Positions 30,587-40,267 of a stretch of DNA of 64,000 bases are shown here, one piece after another; position 1 is the first letter of the stretch; the number at the start of each line of letters is the position of its first letter. Both the position numbers and the translations under genes were made by a program. Location of the stretch: the NCBI RefSeq assembly GCF_013415125.1, contig NZ_JACCDE010000003.1:184528-248527 (forward strand), in the 5' to 3' direction. Origin of the DNA: Vreelandella glaciei. Lineage in GTDB: Bacteria; Pseudomonadota; Gammaproteobacteria; Pseudomonadales; Halomonadaceae. The notes below the pieces were generated by a model, which saw nothing but the letters and a program-made list of their open reading frames with translations, was not told where the DNA came from and ran no database searches.

Positions 30587-31645
30587 TAGAAGCTGGCGGT
30601 AGGCCTCGCGCCAAGCGGGCCACTCCCAAACCGAAGTATCAAGGGTGACAGGACGCGCGGCTGGCTTTGTCAGCCAAGCATTGAGTCGCTCATACAGCCC
30701 TTCTCGGGTGCCGTCGTAGCGATAGCCAGGTGGATATAAGGCAGGGAAGCAAAGCCGGTCCGGCACCAGGGGCAGCGCCCCGCGCTGAGCCGCCTCCATA
30801 ATCGCCAAGCCCTGAAACTCATGCCAGGTGGTCGAAACCACAATGCCTGCGCTATCTAGCAACTCACGGTACGCCTCCTCGGGTTGCGGCCCCCAAGCCA
30901 CAATATGCTTGGCTAAGCGCTGCTCGGCTTCGTCAAAAATGGCCGGGGCTTGGCGAAAGCGCTGCCCTAGCACTGCCAGCTCAAACGCCACTCCGGCATC
31001 GCTTAGCGCGAACAGCACGGCAAAGAAGTCATCAGGATTTTTGTCATACTCCCAGCGGTGATTCCAGACAATGCGCTGTGGCACCGTTTTTTGAACAGCC
31101 GTTTGCTGGCGGGATGTTGAACATTCAGAAATGGGTACTGGCAAAACCTGAGACCGCTCGCGCAGCGCCTCCAGTGGCTTTGCCGCAGGCAGATTTTCCG
31201 GCATTTTTTTCAAAAACGCCCGTGCACCATCGATAAAGGAGTCACGATTATAGGCACTGTTAAACACCACACTATCCGCCGCTAGCGCCGTGTAGAGATT
31301 GACCATTTTGGCCTCTACTTGGGGTATCTGATCGCTAGACTTAGGATAGGCAAACTGGTTTTCGTGAAAATAGACGATCTTTTTGGCTCGTCCAAGGTGC
31401 GGAAACAGCCCTATGAGCGTCGCCAGGTCCACCATTGAAGTGGCAAGCACCACCTCATACGACTGGCTAAGGCTATCGTGCTCTTTCAACATCCAGCTCA
31501 GCGGGTTGCCGCGAATGCGCCAGGCAAAATGACGTGGAGGTAAGGACAAAAGCGTCCACGACACCTCATCAAGTTGCGCCATTAAACTTTGCGCCCAGTA
31601 GCGATGACTCACCGCTTCGTAGGCGGATAACAGTAGTACGCGCAT
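30569..31645 (-). CDS. DUF3524 glycosyltransferase, likely tRNA-queuosine mannosyltransferase
   Basis: This 358-residue GT-B fold protein has the N-terminal DUF3524 domain at about 1-170, with LLLSAYEAVSHRYWAQSL, LPPRHFAWRIRGNPL and YFHENQFAYP as diagnostic blocks. The C-terminal glycosyltransferase part contains NHRWEYDKNPDDFF and TTWHEFQGLAIMEAAQRGALP, where the second Glu pair contacts the nucleotide sugar. Human GTDC1, which mannosylates queuosine in tRNA-Asp, belongs to this family (family knowledge); the bacterial substrate is inferred. It is a single gene, convergent with the CsoSCA-like gene. Confidence 0.8.
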   Translation of the reverse strand: MRVLLLSAYEAVSHRYWAQSLMAQLDEVSWTLLSLPPRHFAWRIRGNPLSWMLKEHDSLSQSYEVVLATSMVDLATLIGLFPHLGRAKKIVYFHENQFAYPKSSDQIPQVEAKMVNLYTALAADSVVFNSAYNRDSFIDGARAFLKKMPENLPAAKPLEALRERSQVLPVPISECSTSRQQTAVQKTVPQRIVWNHRWEYDKNPDDFFAVLFALSDAGVAFELAVLGQRFRQAPAIFDEAEQRLAKHIVAWGPQPEEAYRELLDSAGIVVSTTWHEFQGLAIMEAAQRGALPLVPDRLCFPALYPPGYRYDGTREGLYERLNAWLTKPAARPVTLDTSVWEWPAWREAYRQLLSVEPV

Positions 31646-31868
31646 TCACAGCCTTAGCAAGCAGATCAGTGGTAAGGCCATAGCACTTTAAGACATAGCA
31701 TGTTAAGCCATGGCACAGGAGCTAAGCAGTGTACCAAACCAGGCTCAATTGCTCGCTGCTAGCAGTTTATCTGCCGGTGCATTCGGCCAAGGTCGTCTTG
31801 GCTGGCAGTCTCGATCTATCTAGACTGCAAGCATGCATCGTTAAAACAAATAAAAGCTGGAGAACACT

Positions 31869-32243
31869 ATGGCCAAAGTGCTCGTCGTCGATGACGAACC
31901 CAACATTGTTCTATCGCTTGAGTTCTTAATGGAGCAAGCAGGGTTTGAGGTAGTAACAGCCGAAGATGGTGAACAGGCGCTAGCACGTGTTACCGATAGC
32001 CAACCTGATCTACTCTTGCTCGATATTAGCCTGCCGGGGATTAGCGGCTTTGACGTTTTAGAACGCCTACGCAACGAAAAGGCCACCGCCCAACTGCCGA
32101 TTATTATGCTCACCGCTCACGGCCGTGATGTAGAACGTGAAAAAGGCATGGCGCTGGGCGCTGATGACTACATTACCAAGCCTTTTTCCACCCAATCCTT
32201 GGTGGAAAAAGTCAAAGCGCTACTCATTAAGGAGCAGCCATGA
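31869..32243 (+). CDS. Receiver-only response regulator
   Basis: This 124-residue CheY-like protein consists of one receiver domain and nothing else. The phosphorylation site is the Asp in [13 protein letters not shown] (about residue 53). The acidic pair is in VVDDEPN, the switch Thr in IMLTAHG, and the Lys in YITKPFS. With no output domain it must act by protein contact or as a phosphate relay. Its stop overlaps the next gene by four bases (ATGA), so the partner is probably one of the sensor proteins downstream: the symporter-kinase is the likely phosphodonor. AAGCTGGAGAAC carries the ribosome-binding site. Confidence 0.93.
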   Translation: MAKVLVVDDEPNIVLSLEFLMEQAGFEVVTAEDGEQALARVTDSQPDLLLLDISLPGISGFDVLERLRNEKATAQLPIIMLTAHGRDVEREKGMALGADDYITKPFSTQSLVEKVKALLIKEQP

Positions 32244-34303
32244 CCCGAGGTGGGCTGCCCAAACGCCAGCGCCTGATTGGCCTATGGCTCTCGCTAAGCG
32301 GCATCAGCTTATTGGGCGGGGCTATTTTTGCCGCTTGGCTGGATGCTCAGCTCGCGCCCACAGGCGTCACCCGCATGGCGCTATGGATAGGCAGCTTTTC
32401 CGGCGGCGCGACCCTATTTTTGGTGGGCTTAGTGCTTGAACGCATGCTGTTTACACCGCTGCGTCATTTACAGGTTCAGCTGGCACGTTTGGTTGCCAAT
32501 CCCGACGCCCGTGACGAACACCCACCCGAGGGTTGGCTAAAAGGGCTGGGGCCAGATTTACGCCGTGTGCGCGAAAGCTGGCGCGAAGATCGTAGCCGCC
32601 TCGCTACTGCCCACGCCGACGGCGCACGCAGTGCGGCGCGCATTCGTCAGGAGCTGGAAACACTGCTGCAGGTACTCGAAACGCCCCTGCTTTTATGTGA
32701 CTACCACCGTCGTGTGATGCTGTTTAACCAAGCGGCAGAAGACTTCTTTGAAGGTAATACAGGGTTAGGCCTGGGCAAACGACTTGAAGCGCTGCTCCCT
32801 GTGGCCAGCTTGCAGCAAGCACTCGGCCAACTGCCTAACGACGGCTCCCCGCGAGAGCTGCTCGCCCCCTGCGATAACCGCTGGCTCAAAGTGATACTGC
32901 GTCGCGTGCCGGGTAGCGATGGCGAAACATTGCTGACGTTTGGCGATGCAACGGCGTCGTGGTCGAGTGAAATGGGGGTAAGAGCCGAATTGGCCGATAT
33001 GCTGACCCCCCTACGCCAGCATACCGCCAGTCTCACCAGCGCCGCCGATGCGCTGATCCAACTCCGCCATCAAAACGAAGCCAGCACGTCATTGCTGCGT
33101 CAACGGTTTGAGCGCGTCATTCATGAGGAAGGCATCACGTTAGGCGACAACGTGGCCAAAATCGGCCAACTGCTCGATGATATGCAGCATCAGGGCGAGC
33201 GCTTAACGCCGATGTGGTCGAACGATTTCTGGCAAGCCCTGGATGAACGCCTAGATCCAGAGCATCGCTTAATTACCCCAGTGGGAATGCCCGCTTGGTT
33301 TAAAGGCGATGCCCCCGCCCTGATTGCGCTGTTCGACTCTTTAGTGAAGCACCTCAGTACCCACCTTCCCGAGAGTGGCTTTGAAGGTGAGATATGCCTG
33401 GGCAATAAGCGTGTCTATTTAGATCTTATCTGGCGCGGCAAAGCGATCCCCGAACATGAATTGGCGGAGTGGCGCCAGCAACCGCTCAGCTCGCTGCCCC
33501 TCACGCCCAGCGTTGCCGACGTGCTACGCCAACACGCCAGCGACATCTGGAGTCTGACTGACGATGATGGGGTGCATGCCCGCCTGCGCCTTCCGCTCCC
33601 CGCCGTTGAACGCGTCGGTGCCCCGCGGGAAACGGCACCACCACGGCCCGAGTTTCATGATTTTGGCATTGCCGACCTGCCTCCGCCGGATGAAGCGCTG
33701 GCTAGTCGTTCCTTGCGCAGCTTGGAGGTCGTGGCGTTTGATACCGAAACCACCGGGCTTGAGCTGCGCCGAGGCGACACGGTGATCAGTCTGGGTGCCT
33801 GTCGCGTGGTCAACGCGCGGCTGTTGGCTAGCGAGGACTTCGATCAAAAAGTCGATCCTCAGCGGCCTATTCCTGCCGCCAGCACGGCCATTCACGGCCT
33901 TACCGATGCCGATGTCATGGGCGCACCACCGCTGGATATCGTGCTTACCCGCTTTCGTGACTTTGTAGGCGAAGCCGTACTGCTGGCCCATAACGCCGCG
34001 TTTGATCTGCTCGCCATCAGTCACAAAGGTGTCGCTTTTGATATTCCCGTCATCGACACCCTGCTGATTTCTCGGGCGCTGGACGAAGCCTTGGACGGGC
34101 ATGACCTGGATAGCCTTGCCCAGCGCTACGATCTGGCATTCCCTCCCGGCACCCGCCACACTGCCTTAGGCGATGCTCGAGTCACCGCAGAACTCTGGCT
34201 AGCCCTGCTGCCACGCTTAGAGGCCCGCGGCGTCGACACCCTGGAACAGCTGTTAGCGCTGCAAGCCAATGCCTTTGACCGACAGGATGCGAGTGCCTTA
34301 TGA
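32240..34303 (+). CDS. Membrane sensor with degenerate histidine kinase fused to a DEDDh exonuclease
   Basis: The protein is 687 residues. It has two membrane helices (about 12-34 and 45-68), a HAMP-like linker, a PAS-like region near 145-240 ([20 protein letters not shown]), and then a region that looks like a decayed histidine kinase: [14 protein letters not shown] stands where an H-box (SHELRTPL) would be, without the His, and the part from about 325 to 470 ends in the RLRLPLP typical of HATPase domains but lacks N and G boxes. From about 495 to 670 is a DnaQ-type 3'-5' exonuclease with [11 protein letters not shown] (Asp501, Glu503), [10 protein letters not shown] and [11 protein letters not shown]. 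All DEDDh residues are there, so nuclease activity is likely. It overlaps the receiver gene by 4 bases. Confidence 0.85.
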   Translation: MTRGGLPKRQRLIGLWLSLSGISLLGGAIFAAWLDAQLAPTGVTRMALWIGSFSGGATLFLVGLVLERMLFTPLRHLQVQLARLVANPDARDEHPPEGWLKGLGPDLRRVRESWREDRSRLATAHADGARSAARIRQELETLLQVLETPLLLCDYHRRVMLFNQAAEDFFEGNTGLGLGKRLEALLPVASLQQALGQLPNDGSPRELLAPCDNRWLKVILRRVPGSDGETLLTFGDATASWSSEMGVRAELADMLTPLRQHTASLTSAADALIQLRHQNEASTSLLRQRFERVIHEEGITLGDNVAKIGQLLDDMQHQGERLTPMWSNDFWQALDERLDPEHRLITPVGMPAWFKGDAPALIALFDSLVKHLSTHLPESGFEGEICLGNKRVYLDLIWRGKAIPEHELAEWRQQPLSSLPLTPSVADVLRQHASDIWSLTDDDGVHARLRLPLPAVERVGAPRETAPPRPEFHDFGIADLPPPDEALASRSLRSLEVVAFDTETTGLELRRGDTVISLGACRVVNARLLASEDFDQKVDPQRPIPAASTAIHGLTDADVMGAPPLDIVLTRFRDFVGEAVLLAHNAAFDLLAISHKGVAFDIPVIDTLLISRALDEALDGHDLDSLAQRYDLAFPPGTRHTALGDARVTAELWLALLPRLEARGVDTLEQLLALQANAFDRQDASAL

Positions 34304-34316
34304 AGGACACAGCGAC

Positions 34317-34526
34317 ATGAAAAACTCAGGCACTCAATCGCGCAAAAGCGAACGCTTAATGGCCCTGGTAGCGGTCGCTTTACTGCTGTTCTGTCCACCG
34401 CTGATAATCGTAATAGACCGACTTCCCTCCTTTAACGTCGGCTGGTTACCGCTTTATCTGTTTTGCGCTTGGGCAGTCGTCATCGGTTTGACGGCTTGGC
34501 TAATGGAACACCGTGCGGATCGCTGA
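34317..34526 (+). CDS. Small two-helix membrane protein, possible symporter partner
   Basis: The protein is 69 residues from ATG 34317 (MKNSGTQSRK), which has AAGGACACAG upstream. It has two hydrophobic helices (about 14-35 and 42-62) with a short charged N-terminus and a basic end. Its stop overlaps the start of the symporter-kinase by one base (TGATG). Small two-helix proteins of the DUF485/DUF4212 types sit beside solute:sodium symporters in other bacteria; size and position fit such a partner, but I could not match a specific family. Confidence 0.7.
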   Translation: MKNSGTQSRKSERLMALVAVALLLFCPPLIIVIDRLPSFNVGWLPLYLFCAWAVVIGLTAWLMEHRADR

Positions 34527-37282
34527 TGATGCGTACTGACGCCGTCATCCTGGGCACTGCCTTTGGCTATTTAGCGCTGCTGTTTGTGGTCGCCGCCTGG
34601 GGCGACCGGCGTGCCGAGCAAGGGCGATCGCTGATCGGCTCGCCCACGGTATATGCCCTCTCCATTGCCGTTTACTGCACGGCCTGGACCTTCTACGGCA
34701 GCGTAGGGCGCGCCGCAGAGTTCGGCCCCAGCTTTTTACTCATCTATCTTGGCCCCACCCTCGCCATGCTGCTGGCACCCTTTGTGGTACGCAAGATGGT
34801 GCGCATTGCCGCCCGCCAGCGCATTACGTCTATTGCCGATTTTATCAGTGCCCGCTATGGCAAAAGTACCAGCTTAGGCGCACTGGTAGCCTTAATGGCC
34901 CTGATCAGTATCACGCCTTATATTGCCCTGCAATTGAAGGCGATTACCGTTAGCCATGCAGTCCTTATCAACTATCCACAAGCGGCCGACACGACGCTGG
35001 TGGATGAACACTTTTGGATGGATAAGTCTCTCTGGGTCGCGCTGGTGCTGGCGGTGTTTATTATTCTCTTTGGCACCCGCCACTTGGATGCTAGCGAACG
35101 CCACGAAGGCATGGTGGCCGCCATCGCGCTGGAATCCCTGGTGAAGCTAGTCGCCTTTATGGCCGTCGGTGTGTTCGTGGTCTTTGTGATGTTTGAAGGC
35201 CCCGCTGCGCTGTTTGCACAGGTGGCATCCACGCCAGCGCTGGTCGATAGCATGCGGCTGGACAGCGTTCCTGGTGGCGCCACCGGCTGGGTGGGCATGT
35301 TGGTGCTCGCCTTCCTGGCCTTTTTAACCCTGCCCCGCCAGTTTCAGGTACTGGTAGTTGAGAATGTCGATGAACAGCATTTAGCGAGAGCGAGCTGGTT
35401 ATTTCCCCTCTATATGCTGTTGATCAACCTGTTTGTGATCCCTATCGCCCTGGCAGGCCTGCTGCTAGGTGCGAGCGCAGGTGATCCCGATAGCTTTGTT
35501 CTGACGCTACCGCTTTCAGCAGGTTTAGAAGGCTTGCCGCTACTGGTCTTTATTGGGGGGCTTTCAGCAGCCACCGGCATGGTGATCGTCGAGACAATCG
35601 CCCTCTCCACCATGGTTAGCAACCAGCTGGTGATGCCACTGCTGCTGCGCTCACGACGCTTACACTTAAGTACCAAAGGCGAACTTGCCGGTTGGCTACT
35701 GGGAATTCGCCGGGTCGCTATCGTGCTTATTCTACTGCTGGGTTATCTCTACCATGCGCTCATTGGCGACTCATACAGCCTGGTCACCATTGGGCTGGTC
35801 TCTTTTGCAGGTGCGGCACAGTTTGCACCGGCGCTATTGATAGGCCTTTACTGGCGTGGTGCGACTCGCCAGGGCGCCACAGCAGGCTTAATCGCGGGCT
35901 TCTTGGTGTGGTGCTATACGCTACTGTTGCCGGGCTTTGCCCAGTCGGGATGGTTGGATGCCACGCTACTTACAAACGGGCCATGGGGAATCGGCTGGTT
36001 GAAACCCTATGCGTTGTTTGGACTCGAAAATTGGGATATTTACACCCACTCGCTGCTCTGGAGCATGCTGGTCAATGTCGGGTTGCTAGTCGGTGTTTCG
36101 CTGTTTACCCGCCCAACGCCCCTGGAGCAAACTCAGGCGGCGCTATTCACCGAAGCCATGCACCCCAATCTACAAACAACATCACTCTCTGCGTCATTAA
36201 TGCGCGGTCAAACCACTCAGGGGGCACTCAAAGAGCTTTTGGTTCGCTATCTAGGTGCCCAGACTACCCGTCGAGTATTCAGCCACAGCAGTACCAAAAA
36301 CGCATTTGTGGCGGACGAGCCCGCTGCCGCCGAGTTGATTACACGGGCAGAGCAGGCATTGGCGGGGGCTCTGGGCAGCTCTTCAGCCCGCGTGTTGATC
36401 AACTCAGTGGTCCGTGGCGAAGCACTGGATATTGAGTCGATTCTCAGCATTCTGGATACCACCTCACAAACCCTTGAGTACAACCGTCGCTTGGAGCAGA
36501 AATCCCAAGAGCTCGTCCAGATCGGCGAAGAGTTGCGCAGCGCTAATGAGCGGCTGCGGGAGCTGGATCGTTTGAAAGATGAGTTTGTCGCCATGGTCAG
36601 TCATGAGCTCCGCACGCCGCTTACCTCCATCCGCGCCTTTGCCGAAATTTTGCGCGATAGCGGCCAGCTGTCCGATGAAAAGCGCCAGCATTTTCTGGGT
36701 GTCATCGTTCTCGAAAGCCAACGGCTCTCGCGCTTAATCGAAGAAATTCTCGACCTTGCCCGGCTGGAAAGTGGCCGTTTAACGCTTAACCCGGTGCCAC
36801 TCGACCTTGCCGCCCTTACTCGACATAGCATTGACGCCATTGCGCATTTGCACCAAGAGCGTGGTATCCAGCTAGAGGTTCATTTAGAAGCAGACCCAGC
36901 GATGGTGGTTGGCGACCATGATCGTTTAGAACAGGTGATTATTAACCTGCTTGATAACGCTAGTAAGTTTGCTGATCGAAACCAGCCTAAAGTGCGCCTG
37001 TCGCTCTATCACCATCGCCGCCATTTCCGTTTAAGCGTAGAGGATAACGGCGCCGGCATTAGCGCGGATGAGCGTGAACGGGTGTTTGAAAAATTCCATC
37101 AGATACAGCAGAACGACGATATTCCCAGAGGGCGCCCCAGAGGGAGTGGCTTGGGACTACCCATTAGCCGTGGAATTATCGCCCATCTGGGTGGACGCCT
37201 CTGGGTTGAGGATGCCAAAACGCTGGGCGGTGCCTGTTTAACACTGGAGCTACCCGCGGCGCCGAATGACACTCACGCTTGA
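34526..37282 (+). CDS. Solute:sodium symporter fused to a histidine kinase (CrbS-like)
   Basis: The protein is 918 residues. Residues about 1-540 form an SSS-family transporter with some 13 helices (ALSIAVYCTAWTFYGSVGRAAEFGP near 45-70). A linker with a coiled coil (about 660-685) leads to a HisKA domain whose H-box is MVSHELRTPLTS (His693). The HATPase domain shows an N box (INLLDNASKF), G1 (VEDNGAGI) and G2 (GSGLGLPISRGI), so the kinase looks active. Proteins of this type, such as CrbS, sense or move acetate-like nutrients (family knowledge). I chose ATG 34526, overlapping the previous stop; the frame extends to 34463 within the small gene. The likely phosphoacceptor is the receiver protein at 31869. 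Confidence 0.92.
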   Translation: MMRTDAVILGTAFGYLALLFVVAAWGDRRAEQGRSLIGSPTVYALSIAVYCTAWTFYGSVGRAAEFGPSFLLIYLGPTLAMLLAPFVVRKMVRIAARQRITSIADFISARYGKSTSLGALVALMALISITPYIALQLKAITVSHAVLINYPQAADTTLVDEHFWMDKSLWVALVLAVFIILFGTRHLDASERHEGMVAAIALESLVKLVAFMAVGVFVVFVMFEGPAALFAQVASTPALVDSMRLDSVPGGATGWVGMLVLAFLAFLTLPRQFQVLVVENVDEQHLARASWLFPLYMLLINLFVIPIALAGLLLGASAGDPDSFVLTLPLSAGLEGLPLLVFIGGLSAATGMVIVETIALSTMVSNQLVMPLLLRSRRLHLSTKGELAGWLLGIRRVAIVLILLLGYLYHALIGDSYSLVTIGLVSFAGAAQFAPALLIGLYWRGATRQGATAGLIAGFLVWCYTLLLPGFAQSGWLDATLLTNGPWGIGWLKPYALFGLENWDIYTHSLLWSMLVNVGLLVGVSLFTRPTPLEQTQAALFTEAMHPNLQTTSLSASLMRGQTTQGALKELLVRYLGAQTTRRVFSHSSTKNAFVADEPAAAELITRAEQALAGALGSSSARVLINSVVRGEALDIESILSILDTTSQTLEYNRRLEQKSQELVQIGEELRSANERLRELDRLKDEFVAMVSHELRTPLTSIRAFAEILRDSGQLSDEKRQHFLGVIVLESQRLSRLIEEILDLARLESGRLTLNPVPLDLAALTRHSIDAIAHLHQERGIQLEVHLEADPAMVVGDHDRLEQVIINLLDNASKFADRNQPKVRLSLYHHRRHFRLSVEDNGAGISADERERVFEKFHQIQQNDDIPRGRPRGSGLGLPISRGIIAHLGGRLWVEDAKTLGGACLTLELPAAPNDTHA

Positions 37283-37292
37283 TGCTATCCCG

Positions 37293-38420
37293 CTAAGCAC
37301 TTTTGGCGCGCTGAATAAATGCTCTAATCTGCTGCAGATCAAACTTTAACAGCAGGCGCTCGTCTTCACGCAGGCGGCGAAGATCCACCCAACCGTCAGC
37401 GGCTTGGCCAGCGCTTTTGTTGATACGCTGTTGATCCAACAGGCGCTGCTGAAGTCGCTCAAAGACTGCCAGCAATAGGTCGGATTGCGTCCTAGGCAGC
37501 ACATTTTCCACATGACTGAGCCTTATCAAGCGCTCTCGAGTGGCTATTTCACGCAGGCCATGACGAACGCAGAGCAAACGCGCTGCGCTGATCAGCGGCA
37601 TTAAGCCTTGGTGTTTAAGATTAACGGCGTGGTCGTGCGGGGCATCGAGATGCGGACTTGAGGCGATTCGCCCAAAACGGTCCAGCGCGACCGGCAACTG
37701 ATCAAGTAACGCTGCCATTTCATCCATAAATAGTGACGCTTTAGGAAGTATTGAAGCGATGCTCACGCCCAGTTGCTCAGCAAGCGCTGAATTGCCAGCG
37801 ACGGGGGCAAAATCGAGCAAAATATTGGTCTGCTGAACGCGCTTCACCCGTCGATCCGCGCTCCAGATTTCAAGCTGTGCATGCCATTCACTTATCCGCT
37901 TGCGCCACATGGGCCAGCGGGCCATCACATGGCCGCGGCACAGTGGAATGCCGGCTTCATCCAGGCGTTGAGTAAACCGCTCGCCCAGGGCTTGAAAGTA
38001 GCCGTCAATCTCAACATGCCGATGGTCAGGGTAATCATCGATAATCAGCGCATTATCCTGATCGGGGCCGAGCAGGCTCTCGTAGCGGGCCGCCGAACCT
38101 AACATCAACACACAGTAATTGACCGGTGGTGTGCCCCACCCTTGCGCCTGCAGTTCATCAAGGGATTGCGCAATCGCTCGTCGATATAGCCAGGCATTAT
38201 GATCACTGATGACTTGGCTAATACGCCAAGCGGGTAAATCGTAATGTATCAGTGTTTCAACCAAGGAGGGTTGCCACGCATAGGCGTCGGCAATGGAAGA
38301 CTGAGGTGAAGAGAGTTTTGAGAAAAGATGCTGGAGCGGCGCGTCGAGCGCCACGGTGTTAAAACGTCCATGCTCGTTGAATAAGGAGCGCCAGGGCGAG
38401 GCTTGGTGTACTACTCGCAT
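37293..38420 (-). CDS. DUF294-type putative nucleotidyltransferase
   Basis: The protein is 375 residues from ATG 38420, with AAAGGAGAGGC just upstream; the open frame continuing to 38837 overlaps another gene on the same strand and is not coding. It has the nucleotidyltransferase-like core LGSAARYESLLGPDQDNALI (GS...DxD pattern, near residue 105) with a second acidic segment, and a C-terminal substrate-binding-like helical domain. GlnD/GlnB-like uridylyltransferases share this fold (family knowledge). The CBS domains found in many homologues are missing here. It faces the symporter-kinase operon, 10 bases from its end. DUF294 genes accompany acetate symporters and DnaQ-like genes elsewhere, so a functional link is likely. 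Confidence 0.85.
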   Translation of the reverse strand: MRVVHQASPWRSLFNEHGRFNTVALDAPLQHLFSKLSSPQSSIADAYAWQPSLVETLIHYDLPAWRISQVISDHNAWLYRRAIAQSLDELQAQGWGTPPVNYCVLMLGSAARYESLLGPDQDNALIIDDYPDHRHVEIDGYFQALGERFTQRLDEAGIPLCRGHVMARWPMWRKRISEWHAQLEIWSADRRVKRVQQTNILLDFAPVAGNSALAEQLGVSIASILPKASLFMDEMAALLDQLPVALDRFGRIASSPHLDAPHDHAVNLKHQGLMPLISAARLLCVRHGLREIATRERLIRLSHVENVLPRTQSDLLLAVFERLQQRLLDQQRINKSAGQAADGWVDLRRLREDERLLLKFDLQQIRAFIQRAKSA

Positions 38421-38451
38421 ACGCCTCTCCTTTACGAACGTTTGTGTCGGC

Positions 38452-38784
38452 TTACTCTGTACTGTCGCCAGCACGACGTGGGTCAGGCTCGAACATTGCC
38501 TCTCCGACTTCATCGATATAACGCTGCGCTTTAGTGACCAGCATGGCATCACACGCTTCGCGACCTGGCAGCATATCGGAGCGCTCAAAACGGTGTTCAA
38601 GGGTTTCACCGCTGGCATCAGCTTTACGAATCCAACCGCTAACGCGGTATTGACCGCTTTGATCATCCGGCTGAGACACAATCTCATAGCCTTTGTATTC
38701 CACGGCATCAGCCGCTTTGGTGGTAGCGCCGGGAGCAGCCTGACGATCACTACCAAAGAGTCCGGATAATAATTTTTTGAACAT
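38452..38784 (-). CDS. HlyU-domain (PF10115-type) protein
   Basis: The protein is 110 residues. It starts MFKKLLSGLFGSDRQAAP, the typical start of small HlyU-domain proteins, and continues with VEYKGYEIVSQPDDQSGQYRVSG and EHRFERSDMLPGREACDAM. The domain was named after a Vibrio haemolysin regulator, but there is no visible DNA-binding helix-turn-helix and the real role is unknown. It lies 31 bases upstream of the DUF294 gene, in the same direction, likely as one transcript, and 67 bases downstream of argG. Confidence 0.8.
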   Translation of the reverse strand: MFKKLLSGLFGSDRQAAPGATTKAADAVEYKGYEIVSQPDDQSGQYRVSGWIRKADASGETLEHRFERSDMLPGREACDAMLVTKAQRYIDEVGEAMFEPDPRRAGDSTE

Positions 38785-38851
38785 AGGGGTTCCTTAATAT
38801 GCCGGGCGGCAGCGATTAGCTGCCGCCCTATCAACATATGCGCTTTAAAAA

Positions 38852-40072
38852 TTAGCTTTGCTTACGGCCTTTGCCAGCAGCAATGCGCAGGCGAAGAGCA
38901 TTCAGCTTGATAAAGCCTTCGGCATCTTTCTGGTTGTAAGCGCCCGCATCATCTTCAAACGTAGCGATCGACTCATCAAATAGCGACTCATCGGATTTAC
39001 GACCCACGACGGTCGCATTGCCTTTATAGAGCTTCATACGCACGACACCCGATACATTCTTTTGGGTCTCGTCGATGGCCGCTTGCAGCATGCGACGCTC
39101 TGGGCTCCACCAGTAACCGTTATAGATCACTTCCGCGTATTTCGGCATCAGCTGATCTTTCAGGTGGGCTTCTTCGCGGTCTAGCGTTAGTGATTCAATG
39201 GCACGGTGAGCACGCAACATAATGGTGCCCCCGGGCGTTTCATAGCAGCCACGAGATTTCATGCCCACGTAGCGGTTTTCAACAATATCCAAACGGCCAA
39301 TGCCGTTATCACCACCTAGTTTGTTGAGCTTTTCCAGCACTTCGTGAGCTTTCAACGGCTCGCCATCAATGGCCACGATATCACCCTTTTCATACGTCAG
39401 TTCAACGTAGGTAGGGGTATCTGGTGCGGCTTCAGGAGAGACGCTCCAACGCCACATATCGTCTTCTGCTTCAGCCCAAGGATCTTCCAAAATACCGCCC
39501 TCGTAAGAGATATGCAGTAAGTTGGCATCCATGGAATACGGTGATTTTTTCTTTTTATTGGCAAAATCGACCGGAATTTTATGCTCTTCGCAATACGCCA
39601 TTAGCTTTTCGCGGGAGGTTAAGTCCCACTCACGCCAAGGGGCGATTACTTTTACGCCAGGCTTAAGGGCATAGCCGCCAAGCTCAAAGCGAACTTGGTC
39701 GTTACCTTTACCCGTCGCACCGTGTGAAATAGCGTCGGCGCCGGTTTCATTGGCAATTTCGATCAAGCGCTTGGCGATCAATGGCCGGGCGATAGAGGTA
39801 CCCAGCAGGTACTCACCTTCGTAAATAGTATTAGCGCGGAACATTGGGTAGACGTAATCACGCACGAACTCTTCGCGCAGGTCTTCGATGTAAATCTCTT
39901 TTACGCCAAGCGCTTGCGCTTTAGTTCGCGCAGGTTCGACTTCTTCGCCCTGACCGATGTCGGCAGTAAAAGTCACTACCTCGCAGTTGTAGGTTTCTTG
40001 CAACCACTTAACGATAACGGATGTGTCCAGGCCGCCTGAATATGCCAGCACAACCTTTTTGACATCGGACAT
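38852..40072 (-). CDS. argG: Argininosuccinate synthase
   Basis: This 406-residue protein joins citrulline and aspartate with ATP in arginine synthesis. [18 protein letters not shown] is the N-type ATP pyrophosphatase loop at the N-terminus. [16 protein letters not shown] and [17 protein letters not shown] are conserved substrate-binding blocks. Length and motifs fit the short (non-E. coli) type. GGAGCAAAGA gives the ribosome-binding site. Confidence 0.98.
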   Translation of the reverse strand: MSDVKKVVLAYSGGLDTSVIVKWLQETYNCEVVTFTADIGQGEEVEPARTKAQALGVKEIYIEDLREEFVRDYVYPMFRANTIYEGEYLLGTSIARPLIAKRLIEIANETGADAISHGATGKGNDQVRFELGGYALKPGVKVIAPWREWDLTSREKLMAYCEEHKIPVDFANKKKKSPYSMDANLLHISYEGGILEDPWAEAEDDMWRWSVSPEAAPDTPTYVELTYEKGDIVAIDGEPLKAHEVLEKLNKLGGDNGIGRLDIVENRYVGMKSRGCYETPGGTIMLRAHRAIESLTLDREEAHLKDQLMPKYAEVIYNGYWWSPERRMLQAAIDETQKNVSGVVRMKLYKGNATVVGRKSDESLFDESIATFEDDAGAYNQKDAEGFIKLNALRLRIAAGKGRKQS

Positions 40073-40267
40073 TCTTTGCTCCTTTAAAAAGCGATTGGAT
40101 TTGAGACAGACACTGAGTATAGCGTTCTCAATGCCCAGCGAATACCGTCAACGACGCCTGGGGGCTAAAGCTGCTAGAATCACTCCATTCAAAGCGGCGG
40201 CTTGCCGCTAATGTCGAATGATTACTCGCTTGAAGACTATTACTCGCTTGAACATAAGGAGAGCTGC

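Noticed and set aside
37293..38837. A 514-codon version of the DUF294 protein
   Set aside because: The extra N-terminal part overlaps the HlyU-domain gene on the same strand and lacks similarity; ATG 38420 has a strong ribosome-binding site.
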